Assembly (NCBI RefSeq): GCF_963082655.1
Contig: NC_081553.1
Coordinates: 19,393,237-19,457,236 of the forward strand
Direction: 5' to 3'
Length of the DNA: 64,000 bases
Origin: Stomoxys calcitrans
Taxonomy: Eukaryota; Arthropoda; Insecta; Diptera; Muscidae
Shown here: one piece after another, positions 57,401-64,000 of the stretch
Numbering within the stretch: the stretch's first letter is position 1
Layout of the letters: the number at the start of each line of letters is the position of its first letter
Position numbers and translations under genes: made by a program
The notes under the pieces: model-generated
The model's input: the letters and a program-made list of their open reading frames with translations, nothing else
What the model was told of the DNA's origin: nothing
The model's database searches: none

Positions 57401-60400
57401 CAACTGTGTCAAATAAGGTTCAAATCGGTTCATAACCTGATATAGCTGCCATATAAACCGATCTCGGATCTTGACTTCTTGAGCCTCTAGAGGTCGCAAT
57501 TATTATCCGATTTGCCTGAAATTTTGTAAGATCCTCTCATGACCATCAACATACGAGTTTATTATGGTCTGAATCGGTCTATAGCCCGTTACAGCTCCCA
57601 TATAAATCGATATCTCTAGTTTACTTCTTGAGCCGCCAAAGGGCGCAATTCTTATTCGAATTGGCTGACATTTTACACAGGTCTCCTACATATAATTTAA
57701 TTGTGGTCCAAACCGGACCATATCTTGATGTCGCTCTAATAGCAGAGCAAATCTTTTCTTATATCCTTTTTTGCCTAAGAAGAGATGCCGGGAAAAGAAC
57801 TCGACAAATGCGATCCATGGTGGAGGGTATATAAGATTCGGCCCGGCCGAACTTAGCACGCTTTTATTTGTTTTAGTTTTTAAAATTCTCAAAATTTGAG
57901 AACAATTGAAAGTTGTTAACACGAGCTGCTCGGGGCCTCAAATTTTTGAAAATATCGACTTTTTATGTATTTGGCGACTGTGGGGACTTTGGCGACCCAT
58001 ATCTCTGTAACAGCTAACGCTTTTTTAACGCTCTTTTTAACATTTTATGTTCAATAACAAAGCACGTAAGTAGTAATGAATTCGAGATAATGACATATGT
58101 GCAAATTTTCGTGATTATTGGATAATAAATGCAATCTCTACCTTAATTATAAAAAAAAACGACAGACTGACTATTAGCACAAGGGTTACCTTGAACGTTT
58201 TTAGGGACATTGGCTTCATTATCTCGAATTTATTACTATTTACGTTCTTCGTCATTGAAGATAAAATGTTAAAAAGAGAATGCCCTTTAATTTGATGTAT
58301 GACACGGGCAAATAGGTTTAGCCGTTTCAGAGGTAGGGGTCGCCCAAGTCCCCAAATACCCAAAAAGTGGTTATTTTTAAAATGTTGAGGCCCCAGCAGG
58401 ATGTGTTAACATCTTCCAATTGTGGTCACATTTTGGGAATCCTTAAATCTACAACATTTTATGGAGTGCCGCCCAACAAATTGACATCAATTTCTTTCGT
58501 TTGAGATAAAACCACCCTAATGTCGATGCTACTTATGGCTATTTCATATTAGGCACACATTTCCATTGGCCTACTGGTCAACATTTCAGTCATGTAACTT
58601 CCTTAAATCTACCTTTTGGCACATTTATTGTTTTATTGGTCTATGCTGCATTGCTGCAGACACATGCATATCTCCGTTTGCGTACTGGTAAAAATCTCAT
58701 TACGTACCGGTAAAAATCTCATTCATGTGTCAAATGTTTTCCACTTTTGGGCTACCTAACACAACATAATTTGTTTCTTGCTGTCTCATGATAGTATCTA
58801 CAACAACTGCAGTTGTGTGCAATGCAACAACAACGTTTCCCTTGCTTTCTATGTTTTGCTATTGGATGTTGTTGTTTAAGACCCTTTTTTTATTGCTGTT
58901 CTTCATTGTTGGGTGTTTTTGTTGTTTTTTTATTTGAAAACCCTCTTTTTTTATTACTTTTTCACTGTTGGGTGTTGTTGTTATTTATTTGAAAACCCTT
59001 ATTTATTCCTATTTTGTTTCGTCTCGCACACCACGTGTGATCTGTGGAATTTTGGGCTGTTATTTATGTTTGCCCGTTAATACCGGGCTAAACCCAGAGG
59101 TCTCAATGTTAACCCAGAGAAGACTGAAACATGCCTGTTCACGACAAAGACGAAGGTGAACCAATTTAACGCACCTCGTTTCCTCAATAAGACGATTTCG
59201 ATATCTGACAAGGTCAAATACTTAGGTGTGATCTTGGACAGGAAACTGAATTGGAAGTGTCACATTTAGAAGCGTACTGAGAAGGCTTACAGATGTTGGG
59301 CACTATGTACGGCGCGCCGTAGGCTCGAAATGGGGCCTGAATCCGACGATAGTCCACTGGCTCTACAGGAGCGTAGTTAGACCAAAACTTATTTACTCCT
59401 CAATAGTTTGGTGGACTGCTATGGTGAAAAAGTGCAACATAAGGATCATACAACAGGTTCAGAGAACATGTTGTCTTGGCATAGGCGGAGCGATGAGGAC
59501 CACGCACACTAGGGCACTCCCCTCTCTCCTATTCTATATACCCGGCCCATTGACATACAAATTAATTGTGAGGCAGCCACTGCGGCTATGAGACTTAAGA
59601 CGATGGGAGAATGGATTGAGGATGGGAGAACCTCATACCATCGAGATATAATCGAGGAGACTATAGGAAACCTGGAAGGAAGGGAAGAGATTTCCGATCG
59701 GATACCTGAGATGAACCTTGAAGTCGAGTGCGAGGCACTGCTGCCATCGGCACAGTCTTGAATTGACGGAACCCTAATATTGTCATCTGCAAGATCATGT
59801 TACACGGATGAATCAAAGCTAGAAGACAGAGTGGGACTGGGGGTTTACATTGAGAACCCTGGGACTGAGATCTGTTTTAGACTGCCGCACCATAATACGA
59901 TCCTGGAGGCTGAGATCCGGGCGATCACGGAATGCGTGAAGTGGTGTGGTGCTAACGCGAGGACGTCGAGTGTAAACATCTTTACCGACATTAAAATTGC
60001 CATAAGGGCAATAACAACCAGAACGGGGAGGTAACGAACAGTCGTGCAGGGTAAGAAGGAGATTTCACGCCTTCTCTGAGGGTGGCAAAATCCGCATCGT
60101 TTGGGTGCCGGGCCATAACGGAGTAAGGGGAAATGAAAGGGCGGACGATTTGGCGGTGAAGGCAAGAGGACTGTCGCCAATAAACTTGGTTAACCCGAAG
60201 CCTATCGGGACGACGTAGTCCGAGTTAAGGAAGTGGGCGACGAATGCGCATGCAACATTGTGGAACAGCGAAACGGTCGGTAGGACGGATAAAATCCTAT
60301 GGGGTGATCCAGATCGTGAGAAGATGCGGCTATTACTGAAAGGAAGTAAGAAGGAGGTCAGTATAGCCATTGATATCATAACGGGACACATAGGACTACG

Positions 60401-62607
60401 AGCTCACTTATGCAAAATCGGCGCGGCAAGTGTAGGGCATACGGGGAAGATGATGAGACGTTGGAGCATTTCCTATGTCACTGCCCGACTTTCGCAGCTA
60501 ACAGACACCGGTACTTAGGTGGGGACACGATACCAGACATGAACCAACTTAGGGGAGTGGTATGGAAAACATTTAAGGACTTTGTTAGAAACACGGAATT
60601 TCTAACTTAAAATGTTCTTTTTAGAGATTACTTTATAGTTTTTAGAGCGCACAACAAGTCGATAACCGGCTTAGGTGTATGTCCATAGTGGCAAGGGAAA
60701 AGAGGGTCTGCACCCTCTTTTCAACCTAACCCTACACCCCATAAAGATACAAGACAGTTAATAATGATAGAAAGCGAAAACTAAACGTTTGTTTTTTTTC
60801 TAGGATCATAATCACCGTCGGGAATATGATACAGTCATTAAATTCTGCCACCGTAGCGCAGAGCTTAGCATGTCCGCCTACGACGCTGAAGGCCTGGGTT
60901 CGAATTCTAGCGAAACCATCAGAAAAAATTTTTTCAGCGGTGGTTTTCTCCTCCTAATTCTGGCTACCTTTGTATAAAACTATGCTATGTATAAAGCTTC
61001 TCACCAAAGAGGTGTGGTACTGCGGTAGGCCATTCTGTCTCGGCTATAAAAAGGAGGCCCCTTAGCATTGAGCTTAAACTTGAATCGGACTGCACTCATT
61101 GATATGTGAGAAGTTTGCCCCTGTTCCTTAGTGGCATGTACATGCGCAAAATTTGGATTGCATCAAATTCGGCCTCTCCGAAACTTAAGAATAAGCAAGA
61201 GGGTTAAGAGCCTGTAGGCAATCCAGGCTCGGAGATGTATTCACCCATTACGCTGTGTCTTCTCCTCGCAATTGCGGGGCAGTGAAACAACAGGTGATCG
61301 ATCGTCTCCAACTCCTCCTCGTCATTGCACCTGACCTGACGTTGTAATGACCAGTCTGGACTCCTATTAGTAGGCCTAAGTCATGCTTTTTCCGCCCCAG
61401 GATAAGCGACGTCCAGTTTCGCGAAATACTCGGCCACAGCGCCTTCGACATCCTAAAACCTTACGCTTACGCCTTATTGGCGCAGTCATCGTAGAAGGGG
61501 TCCGCCCTACCCAGAAAAAGGTATATTCTAAAAAATCTTCAATACAACTTCATTTATTGGTTGCCCAAAAAGTAATTGCGGATTTTTTAAAAGAAAGTAA
61601 ATGCATTTTTAATAAATCTTAGAATGAACTTTAATCAAATATACTTTTTTACACTTTTTTTCTAATGCAAGCTAAAAGTAACAGCTGATAACTGACAGAA
61701 GAAAGAATGTAATTACAGAGTCACAAGCTGCGTAAAAATATGTCAACGCCGACTATATGAAAAATCCGCAATTAGTTTTTGGGCAACCCAATGTATCGCT
61801 TTTACATTTGACCATATGTAATAAGCTGCCGCCTCCGTGTACAAAACACTGCCACAACAACATCATGGTAAAGAAAAAACGCTGATTGTGACGAAATGTT
61901 TCACATATAAATACCGCACTGTGGGCATCACAATTCAGTTTCGGAACGTTTCCTTTGATTCTTTCTACTTTACTCTTTTTGTTTTAAATTTGTTATGTCC
62001 CCATACAGCACTAGGACTGGCCCTCCGGCAACTCAACCATGGCTCAGGACGGTTCTTAACCCGCCGAGACATAGCCTAAGGCATAACATAAAAAACAGAT
62101 CATAGCACACTGAGAGGCAATATGTAGGAGTGTGGTAAGCATGAGTATGGGGTTCACAGGATAGGCAATTTTTGGTAAAGTCTGTGAACCATGGTAGGGA
62201 GGGCTGAGTGGTAGGTCCGTTCACCAAAGGCCTCTTCTCCTAGACGATATCCCTTTTGTGTTGTTTGATTGTAGTGTTCAGTGTTTTGTTTAATAATATT
62301 TTTTTTTATGTTATGCCTTGGGCTGAGTCTCGGCGGGTTAAGAACCGTCCTGAGCCATGGTTGAGTTACCGGAGGGCCAGTCCTAGTGCTGTATGGGGAC
62401 ATAACAAATTAATACGGTAATTAAATTAAATAATTGTAAGATTTTCTTAAGAGTAATTAGTTTTTACCAATTTGTATCAAAAATTGCCCTGTTGTGTCAT
62501 AGCAAGGTGATATTGTTTTTGCAGTTACATCCTTAACATTTCTGGAAAGTACATTGAATAAGACTTACAGGTTGAGCTCCATCAATTGTTACTTTGTTTA
62601 ATTCCAT
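36494..62607 (-). CDS. SLC23/NAT-family nucleobase-ascorbate transporter
   Basis: Eight minus-strand exons join in frame to 578 residues: 62607-62569, 46358-45730, 45670-45550, 40119-39864, 39776-39637, 37198-36829, 36754-36634 and 36554-36494. All borders are GT-AG. Family marks include PPWYLSIFLAFQHYLTMIGA, then GVRLPIVQGGTISFLVPTLA, and the NAT signature ENVGAIGVTK inside GNGTNTFGENVGAIGVTK. There are many hydrophobic segments, as expected for about 14 membrane helices, and a hydrophilic C-terminus. Family members are sodium- or proton-coupled carriers of ascorbate or nucleobases at the plasma membrane; the insect substrate is not evident from sequence. Exon 1 (13 codons) is the least certain part. 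Introns 1 (16.2 kb), 3 (5.4 kb) and 5 (2.4 kb) are packed with transposons, but no exon is damaged. Confidence 0.93.
37265..37450 (+). repeat. Diverged tRNA-derived SINE copy
   Basis: The order ATGACGCTGGACCCCAGGGT, GAATTCTACTGAAAAC and ATATAACACTTCTCGGCAAA parallels the SINE at 60846-61190 from its B-box region onward, with many substitutions. Confidence 0.5.
37505..37580. repeat. Fragment of a dispersed repeat also at 880-950
   Basis: GGAACCTTGAGCTCAGATTT through GAGCTACCGGACGCGTCTAC parallels the sequence at 880-950. Confidence 0.5.
37611..37829 (+). mobile_element. MITE of the AGGTGGTCTC family (complete)
   Basis: Perfect short inverted ends AGGTGGTCTC and GAGACCACCT enclose 219 bp. The body includes AAGATGTCAGATTTTTGTTT and CGTCGATCAGCTTGATGG, which are found in the other copies. 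No coding frame. Confidence 0.8.
37840..38241. other. Gene-free intronic stretch
   Basis: GC-richer than its surroundings, with no supported gene. Parts resemble the repeat near 950 (GAAAGCTCCATAATC-like). Probably old transposon sequence. Confidence 0.35.
38242..39180. repeat. Locally duplicated region with recurrent GTACACTGTT motifs
   Basis: A segment around 38242-38310 (AACGATCATAACGCAATCCT, AGCATACTTGGCG) recurs at about 38620-38690. Variants of GAAAGTACACTGTTGATGGG followed by AACTCGGCGATTG and TGCAGCAACCACGA occur several times up to 39140. A dispersed repeat (38812-38985, also at 19555-19800) lies inside it. No coding frame is supported. Confidence 0.55.
40299..40524 (+). mobile_element. 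Mariner-type MITE, copy 3
   Basis: TTGGGCTGCCCAAAAAGTAA and TACTTTTTGGGCAACCCAA ends with the common body. TA flanks both sides. Located in SLC23 intron 3. Confidence 0.9.
40880..41130 (-). pseudogene. LINE C-terminal fragment
   Basis: Minus-strand residues TVEHLLWHCPDIAG follow the CxxC...H...C end of LINE ORF2 proteins. Upstream residues are degraded. The same type of fragment occurs at 61195-61390. Confidence 0.55.
41139..41240 (+). repeat. LINE-derived short composite repeat
   Basis: AATCTCATGGCAGAAGGCTG, TACGTACCGGATTGACCCGA, CGGCAAGGGCTGCCGACTC and CACTGCTACAACAAC give head and tail in the order of the composites at 23801 and 48996. Confidence 0.75.
41241..41889. other. Gene-free intronic stretch
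   Basis: No coding frame or recognised repeat apart from a CACCTTATTAAATACACC stretch near 41640 that loosely resembles the AGGTGGTCTC MITE end. Confidence 0.35.
41890..42110 (+). repeat. Interspersed repeat family copy
   Basis: TCGTCAAGCTCGTTCCGGTC, AACATTATGGCCATTGG and ATCACAGGCACTCTGAATT match the family at 880-1200, 24370-24717 and 50690-50830. Confidence 0.55.
42111..43100. other. Gene-free intronic stretch
   Basis: No supported gene or repeat. Mostly AT-rich, single-copy within this window. Confidence 0.35.
43105..43880 (+). pseudogene. RNase-H-bearing LINE remnant, internally deleted
   Basis: A 141-codon frame (43115-43540) contains SCYTDGSKLGERVGLGVYI, an AEIRAI segment and VNVFTDSNMAKRAI, the RNase H core of a LINE ORF2. 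It matches 59780-60030 closely. Behind it the sequence jumps, with a repeated TCGGACTCAGTCCGATTTAA stretch, to the family's 3' end (TTTTTAGAGCGCACAACAAG). The RT domain is absent. Confidence 0.8.
43963..45320 (+). repeat. Dyad-repeat composite element (best preserved copy)
   Basis: It opens TATACCCACCACCATTTAGT, has a leader with GTGTCTGTCCGTCTGTCTGT, then about seven units of roughly 145-155 bp. Units carry TATATTTAGATATAGCTGCC, ATATAGACCGATCTCCCGAT, CATAAAAGCTTTATTTATTA and CCCGATTTCGCTGAAATT. It closes GAGGTGGTGGGTATCCAAAG. The 11-12 bp at the opening and close (TACCCACCACC and GGTGGTGGGTA) are inverted repeats. No coding frame. Confidence 0.9.
46713..46941 (-). mobile_element. Mariner-type MITE, copy 4 (right end truncated)
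   Basis: It opens TTGGTTGCCCAAAAAGTAAT in reverse orientation to copies 1-3. The far end stops at ACTTTTTGGGC without the final AACCCAA, abutting a LINE remnant. Confidence 0.85.
46945..47470 (-). pseudogene. Jockey-type LINE reverse transcriptase fragment
   Basis: The minus strand encodes KANLLADIFAGNSSLPDSNQ, then VLENLDVNKSPGPDGISTLV and a second frame with QYPRRVRQATTLSKVMESMV and NHLLVRYLEPKK. These are RT domains 0-2 of Jockey-clade LINEs. A frameshift lies near 47050. The fragment ends at the MITE. Confidence 0.8.
47475..48860 (+). repeat. Dyad-repeat arrays, third subfamily
   Basis: After a fragment at 47475-47640 (ACAGACCGATCTGCC), a TATGCCCTACACCACCACTG opening near 47824 leads into about five units of roughly 140-150 bp. 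They contain AAAATCGGTCCAGATTTAGA, TATAGCTCCCATATATATCT and CCGATATGG. Related to, but diverged from, the other two subfamilies. No coding frame. Confidence 0.75.
48996..49108 (-). repeat. LINE-derived short composite repeat
   Basis: GTTGTTGTTGTTGTTGTAGC, TGTGTTGTACACCAAGACGG and AACCGGCTGCCATGGGATTG show tail and head in the same order as 23801-23914. Confidence 0.75.
49311..50215 (+). repeat. Dyad-repeat composite element
   Basis: It opens TTTATACCCACCCACTGAAG with the leader GTAATTCCGTTTGCAACACA, followed by units carrying GGATATAGCTGCCATACAGA, CCGATCTCTAGATTTTAGGT and CATTTATTGTCCGATTTCGC. Its right end is close to MITE copy 5. Confidence 0.8.
50266..50501 (-). mobile_element. Mariner-type MITE, copy 5
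   Basis: Complete element with TTGGGTTGCCCAAAAAGTAA at both ends (inverted) and TA on each side. Opposite orientation to copies 1-3. Confidence 0.92.
50690..50830 (+). repeat. Interspersed repeat family copy
   Basis: TTTGTCAAGCTCCTGTAGGT, ACATGATGGCCATTAATTAT, TTGAAGGCGCC and ATCATAGGCACTCAATATTT match the family at 880-1200. Confidence 0.55.
50831..51465. other. Gene-free intronic stretch
   Basis: No supported gene or known repeat. Confidence 0.35.
51466..52440 (+). pseudogene. Mariner-type transposase pseudogene split by a MITE
   Basis: The N-terminus MNRLTNEQHLQIVEFCYQNA is joined by deletion to the catalytic core (FNGYINKQNCRFWSEDQPEA, ELPMHPEKVTIWCGLWAGGI, YREMIFN). It then decays by frameshifts. 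After the MITE insertion at 51910-52142 the C-terminal end resumes at 52245 (MKDNIEVFIHEIPAKIMERV, RMDHLRRSHGQHLHEIIFK). The element belongs to the same family as 13720-14060 and 32069-32612 and is inactive. Confidence 0.88.
51910..52142 (+). mobile_element. Mariner-type MITE, copy 6, inside a transposase pseudogene
   Basis: Complete ends (TTGGGTTGCCCAAAAAGTAA and TTATGGGCAACCCAA) with TA on both sides. Removing it would reconnect the transposase sequence, so it inserted after that element was resident. Confidence 0.92.
52455..53700 (+). repeat. Dyad-repeat composite, TACCCTCCA subfamily
   Basis: It opens TCTACCATAGGATGGGGGTA. Units carry ATATAGCTGCCATATCAACC, CGATCTTGGGTCTTGACTTC and TCTAGAGTGCGCAATTCTTA with a spacing of about 153 bp (52862 to 53015). 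It closes CATGGTGGAGGGTATATAAG, followed by CCCGGCCGAACTTAGCACGC. Confidence 0.85.
53701..54587. other. Gene-free intronic stretch
   Basis: AT-rich, no recognised feature. Confidence 0.35.
54588..54660 (+). repeat. SINE 3' fragment
   Basis: TTAGCTTAAACTTGAATCGG, CACTCATTGATATGTGGGAA and TGCCTCTGTTCCTTA match 61064-61130 of the tRNA-derived SINE. Confidence 0.7.
54661..55770. other. Gene-free intronic stretch
   Basis: Several TAAATCC/GGATTTA words occur at 54665-54980 (for example GGATTTAGCTAAATCC), which may mark the ends of an unclassified element. No coding frame. Confidence 0.35.
55780..57360 (-). repeat. Dyad-repeat array, reversed, ~153-bp period
   Basis: It opens (reversed) with GTTTGGCCGGGCCGAACTTT and GCCCACCACCTCTGATATAT, then about ten units. 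Equivalent positions of the GATCGG word fall at 56167, 56320, 56473, 56626, 56779, 56933 and 57086, a spacing of 153-154 bp. In the unit at 56320-56360 GATCGGTCTATAT and ATATAGTCCGATC pair at 12 of 13 positions. The right boundary switches at about 57360 to the other subfamily. Confidence 0.9.
57360..57875 (+). repeat. Dyad-repeat array, TACCCTCCA subfamily, joined to the reversed array
   Basis: TTGCATGACGTATTTTATTC, CATAACCTGATATAGCTGCC, ATATAAACCGATCTCGGATC and the closing CCATGGTGGAGGGTATATAA with CCCGGCCGAACTTAGCACGC belong to the same subfamily as 52455-53700. It has no opening end of its own, so the junction at 57360 is chimeric. Confidence 0.8.
57918..58395. repeat. Imperfect long inverted repeat
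   Basis: 57918-58108 and 58195-58395 are diverged reverse complements. Matching words include GGGGCCTCAA, TTTGGCGACTGTGGGGACTT, TTTTTAACATTTTATGTTCA and AATTCGAGATAATGA. The spacer is about 85 bp. Probably an old fold-back element. Confidence 0.7.
58396..58859. other. Gene-free intronic stretch
   Basis: A short direct repeat, GTACTGGTAAAAATCTCATT followed by its near-copy, lies at about 58680-58730. Nothing else is recognised. Confidence 0.4.
58860..58995. repeat. Short minisatellite-like repeat
   Basis: Three imperfect copies of a roughly 55-60 bp unit with TTGGGTGTT, TTGTTGTT and TATTTGAAAACCCT-like words. Confidence 0.6.
59060..60680 (+). pseudogene. RT plus RNase H LINE remnant (R1/LOA-like)
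   Basis: Fragments in changing frames give RT thumb residues (VNQFNAPRFLNKTISISDKV, KYLGVILDRKLNWKCHI, YRSVVRPKLIYSSIVWWTAM), then an RNase H core at 59780-60190 (YTDESKLEDRVGLGVYIENP, SSVNIFTDIKIAIRAI). The C-terminal zinc motif CRAYGEDDETLEHFLCHCP lies at 60430-60490, and the 3' end has TTTTTAGAGCGCACAACAAG. Frameshifts and stops (for example TAG at 59269) inactivate it. The RT palm is absent. Confidence 0.85.
60846..61190 (+). repeat. tRNA-derived SINE
   Basis: The head GTAGCGCAGAGCTTAGCATG resembles an A box and GGGTTCGAATTCTAGCG a B box, about 40 nt apart, as in a polymerase III promoter. The following AGAAAAAATTTTTTCAGCGG and the tRNA-unrelated body down to CCTGTTCCTTAGTGGCATGT make it a SINE rather than a tRNA gene. 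Partial copies lie at 54588-54660 and 37265-37450. Confidence 0.75.
61195..61390 (-). pseudogene. LINE ORF2 C-terminal fragment
   Basis: The minus strand gives CNDEEELETIDHLLFHCPAI, a CxxC...H...C-type motif fragment, followed by ARRRHSVMGEYISEPGLP. It is similar in kind to the fragment at 40880-41130. Confidence 0.6.
61557..61791 (+). mobile_element. Mariner-type MITE, copy 7
   Basis: TTGGTTGCCCAAAAAGTAAT and TAGTTTTTGGGCAACCCAA ends with the standard body. Located in SLC23 intron 1, close to the first exon. Confidence 0.9.
61826..61866 (+). repeat. Tail fragment of the LINE-derived short repeat
   Basis: GCCGCCTCCGTGTACAAAAC and ACTGCCACAACAACATCATG match the 3' end only. Confidence 0.5.
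61991..62406. mobile_element. Fold-back element with ~105-bp arms in SLC23 intron 1
   Basis: 61991-62095 and 62302-62406 are reverse complements with only a handful of mismatches. The ends read TGTTATGTCC and GGACATAACA. Both flanks carry AATT (61987-61990, 62407-62410), a likely 4-bp target duplication. Inside the loop, GGTTCACAG and CTGTGAACC form a second, nested stem. It starts about 160 bp downstream of the exon 1 donor. It encodes nothing. Confidence 0.88.
62569..62607 (-). CDS. Proposed first coding exon of the SLC23 gene
   Basis: It encodes MELNKVTIDGAQP and ends at a strong GTAAGT donor in phase 0, which matches the acceptor of exon 2 at 46358 (TTTCAG, then VTKATNSK). It is the only good ATG-plus-donor I found upstream. 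A competing reading would start at an ATG just before exon 2 and run through the acceptor (MDPHFNKILQILFQ). That has no conserved feature, and a bona fide acceptor sits inside it. Confidence 0.6.
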
Positions 62608-63170
62608 CGTAGATTACAACTTCTATTGTTCTTTCATCACTTTATTTTAGTTTTAAATGGTTATCACTTTATTTAAGTTTTTCGATTTAATAAATCTTTG
62701 TTTTTTTTTCCTTCGTCGCTTTCTGATATAACACTTTTTATTCTTGTTTTATTATTTTCTATTTTTTTTTTTTTTTTGAATGTCGTAATTCAATCATACA
62801 ATTTGGCACTATGTATCAATAAAAAAAAACACGACCAAGAACAACAAGCACTACCGTCCGCGTTAAAGCAACTGTTAAGCTTCCTTTGAAATTTCTTAAT
62901 GAAATAAAGAAAGCGAAATGAGGTTGTGAGAGGTTGCCTCCAAACACAATGATCAAGAATGGCAACGTTTTCTCTCGCTTCTGTTTACTGTTACTATGAC
63001 CACGGCCATCCCTTTGTTGTTGCCTAGGTTTGTTATCATGTATCATTTCAATTAACGGCATCAGTCTATGGAGTGCTCATAAAAACTTTAATCGATAAAA
63101 ACAATAAACTGGAAAATTTTCTCAAATCAACGATAACACTGAGAGCGCAAATTCGATATAAAAAAACAAA
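62608..63170. other. Upstream region of the SLC23 gene
   Basis: AT-rich, with T runs at 62762-62777. It should contain the SLC23 promoter and 5' UTR, but I see no core element I can defend. Confidence 0.4.
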
Positions 63171-63174
63171 AACA

Positions 63175-64000
63175 AGTAAAAGTGTGCTAAGTTCGGCCGA
63201 ATCTTATATACCCTCCACCATAGATCACATTTGTAGAGTTCTTTTTCCGATATCTTTTTTTAGGCAAACAAAGGATAGAAGAAAGGATTTGGTATAATAT
63301 TGGAGCTATTGTATATCAAGTTATGGTTCGATTCGAACCATAATTGAATCGAATGTTGAAGACCATAGTAGAAGTCATTGTGTAAAATTTCAGCCAATTC
63401 GAGTAAGAATAGCGCCCTTTCGGGGCTCAAGAAGTAAACTCGAGAGATCGGTTTATATGGGAGCTGTACCAAGCTACAGACCGATTGGGACCATATTTGA
63501 CAGGTACGTTGAAGGTCATGGGAGAAGCCGTTGTACAAAAATTCGATCGCTTTATATGGCAGCTATATCAGGTTATGGACCGATTTAGACCATACTTAGC
63601 ACAGTTGTTGGAAACCATATCTTTACACGTCGTGCAAATCGGGTAGGAGTTGCGCCCTCTAGAAGCTCAAGGCTCCAGGCTTCAGATCGGTTTATATGAC
63701 AGCTATATCAGGTTATGGACCGATTTCCACCATATGTTGGAAGTCATAACAAAACACGTCATGCAAAATATCAGCCAAATCGGATAAGTGGCTCAAGAAG
63801 TCAAGATCCAAAATCGGTGTATATGGCAGCTGTATCAAAACTTGGACCGATATAGCCCATTTACAATCCCAACCGACCTACACTGATAAGGAGTATTTGT
63901 GCCAAATTTCAAGCGGCTAGCTTTACTCCTTCGAAAGTTAGCGTGATTTCGACAGACAGACGGACGGACGGACATGGCTAGACCAACTTAAAATGTCACG
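63175..64000 (-). repeat. Dyad-repeat composite, TACCCTCCA subfamily, edge-truncated
   Basis: Reversed copy opening AGTGTGCTAAGTTCGGCCGA and TATATACCCTCCACCATAGA. Units carry ATATGGCAGCTATATCAGGT and TATGGACCGATTTAGACCAT. It reaches the leader GACAGACAGACGGACGGACG at the window end, where it is cut. Confidence 0.85.

Noticed and set aside
60849..60920. Possible tRNA gene (A and B box-like sequence)
   Set aside because: The sequence has no convincing cloverleaf acceptor stem and continues into a dispersed non-tRNA body, so it is better read as a SINE.

Overview
The window looks like nuclear DNA from a large, repeat-rich insect genome, most likely a calyptrate fly (house fly, stable fly or horn fly type). 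The reasons are spliced genes with short GT-AG introns, proteins that resemble dipteran orthologues, AT-rich intergenic DNA, and many non-LTR retrotransposon, mariner, hAT-like and MITE families. The species is my inference. I see no bacterial-type operons, CRISPR arrays or rRNA.

Layout. Six cellular genes were resolved and their exons joined by hand. (1) A JMJD6/PSR-type JmjC protein, minus, 3610-4830, in one exon. (2) A tight pair on the plus strand: a BLOC-1 subunit 5 (Muted) homologue, 14574-15146, followed 26 nt later by a TMEM199/Vma12 homologue, 15173-16124, probably on one dicistronic mRNA. (3) Mitochondrial 3-hydroxyisobutyryl-CoA hydrolase (Hibch), plus, 20982-26578, with a 1.44-kb array of a 29-bp near-palindromic repeat in its last intron. 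(4) COG2 of the oligomeric Golgi complex, minus, 27310-29765, convergent with Hibch. (5) A nucleobase/ascorbate-type SLC23 transporter, minus, eight exons from 62607 down to 36494, with a 16-kb first intron filled with transposons.

Mobile DNA makes up most of the rest. A full-length, apparently intact RNase-H-bearing non-LTR retrotransposon (7465-13289, minus) sits between 12-bp target-site duplications. Seven copies of one mariner-type MITE, a fold-back mariner derivative, a second fold-back element inside SLC23 intron 1, a hAT-like MITE just upstream of COG2, several degenerate LINEs, tRNA-derived SINE copies, and at least nine arrays of dyad-symmetric units (two subfamilies, both with a period near 153 bp) fill the intergenic and intronic space.

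The genes do not form one pathway. Three of them act in endomembrane biology (BLOC-1 in endosome-to-lysosome trafficking, TMEM199 in V-ATPase assembly, COG2 in Golgi tethering). Hibch acts in mitochondrial valine breakdown, SLC23 in membrane transport, and JMJD6 in the nucleus. The most interesting biology is the Muted/TMEM199 coupling through a five-codon mini-ORF whose stop overlaps the second start, and the recurrent theme of palindromic repeats.
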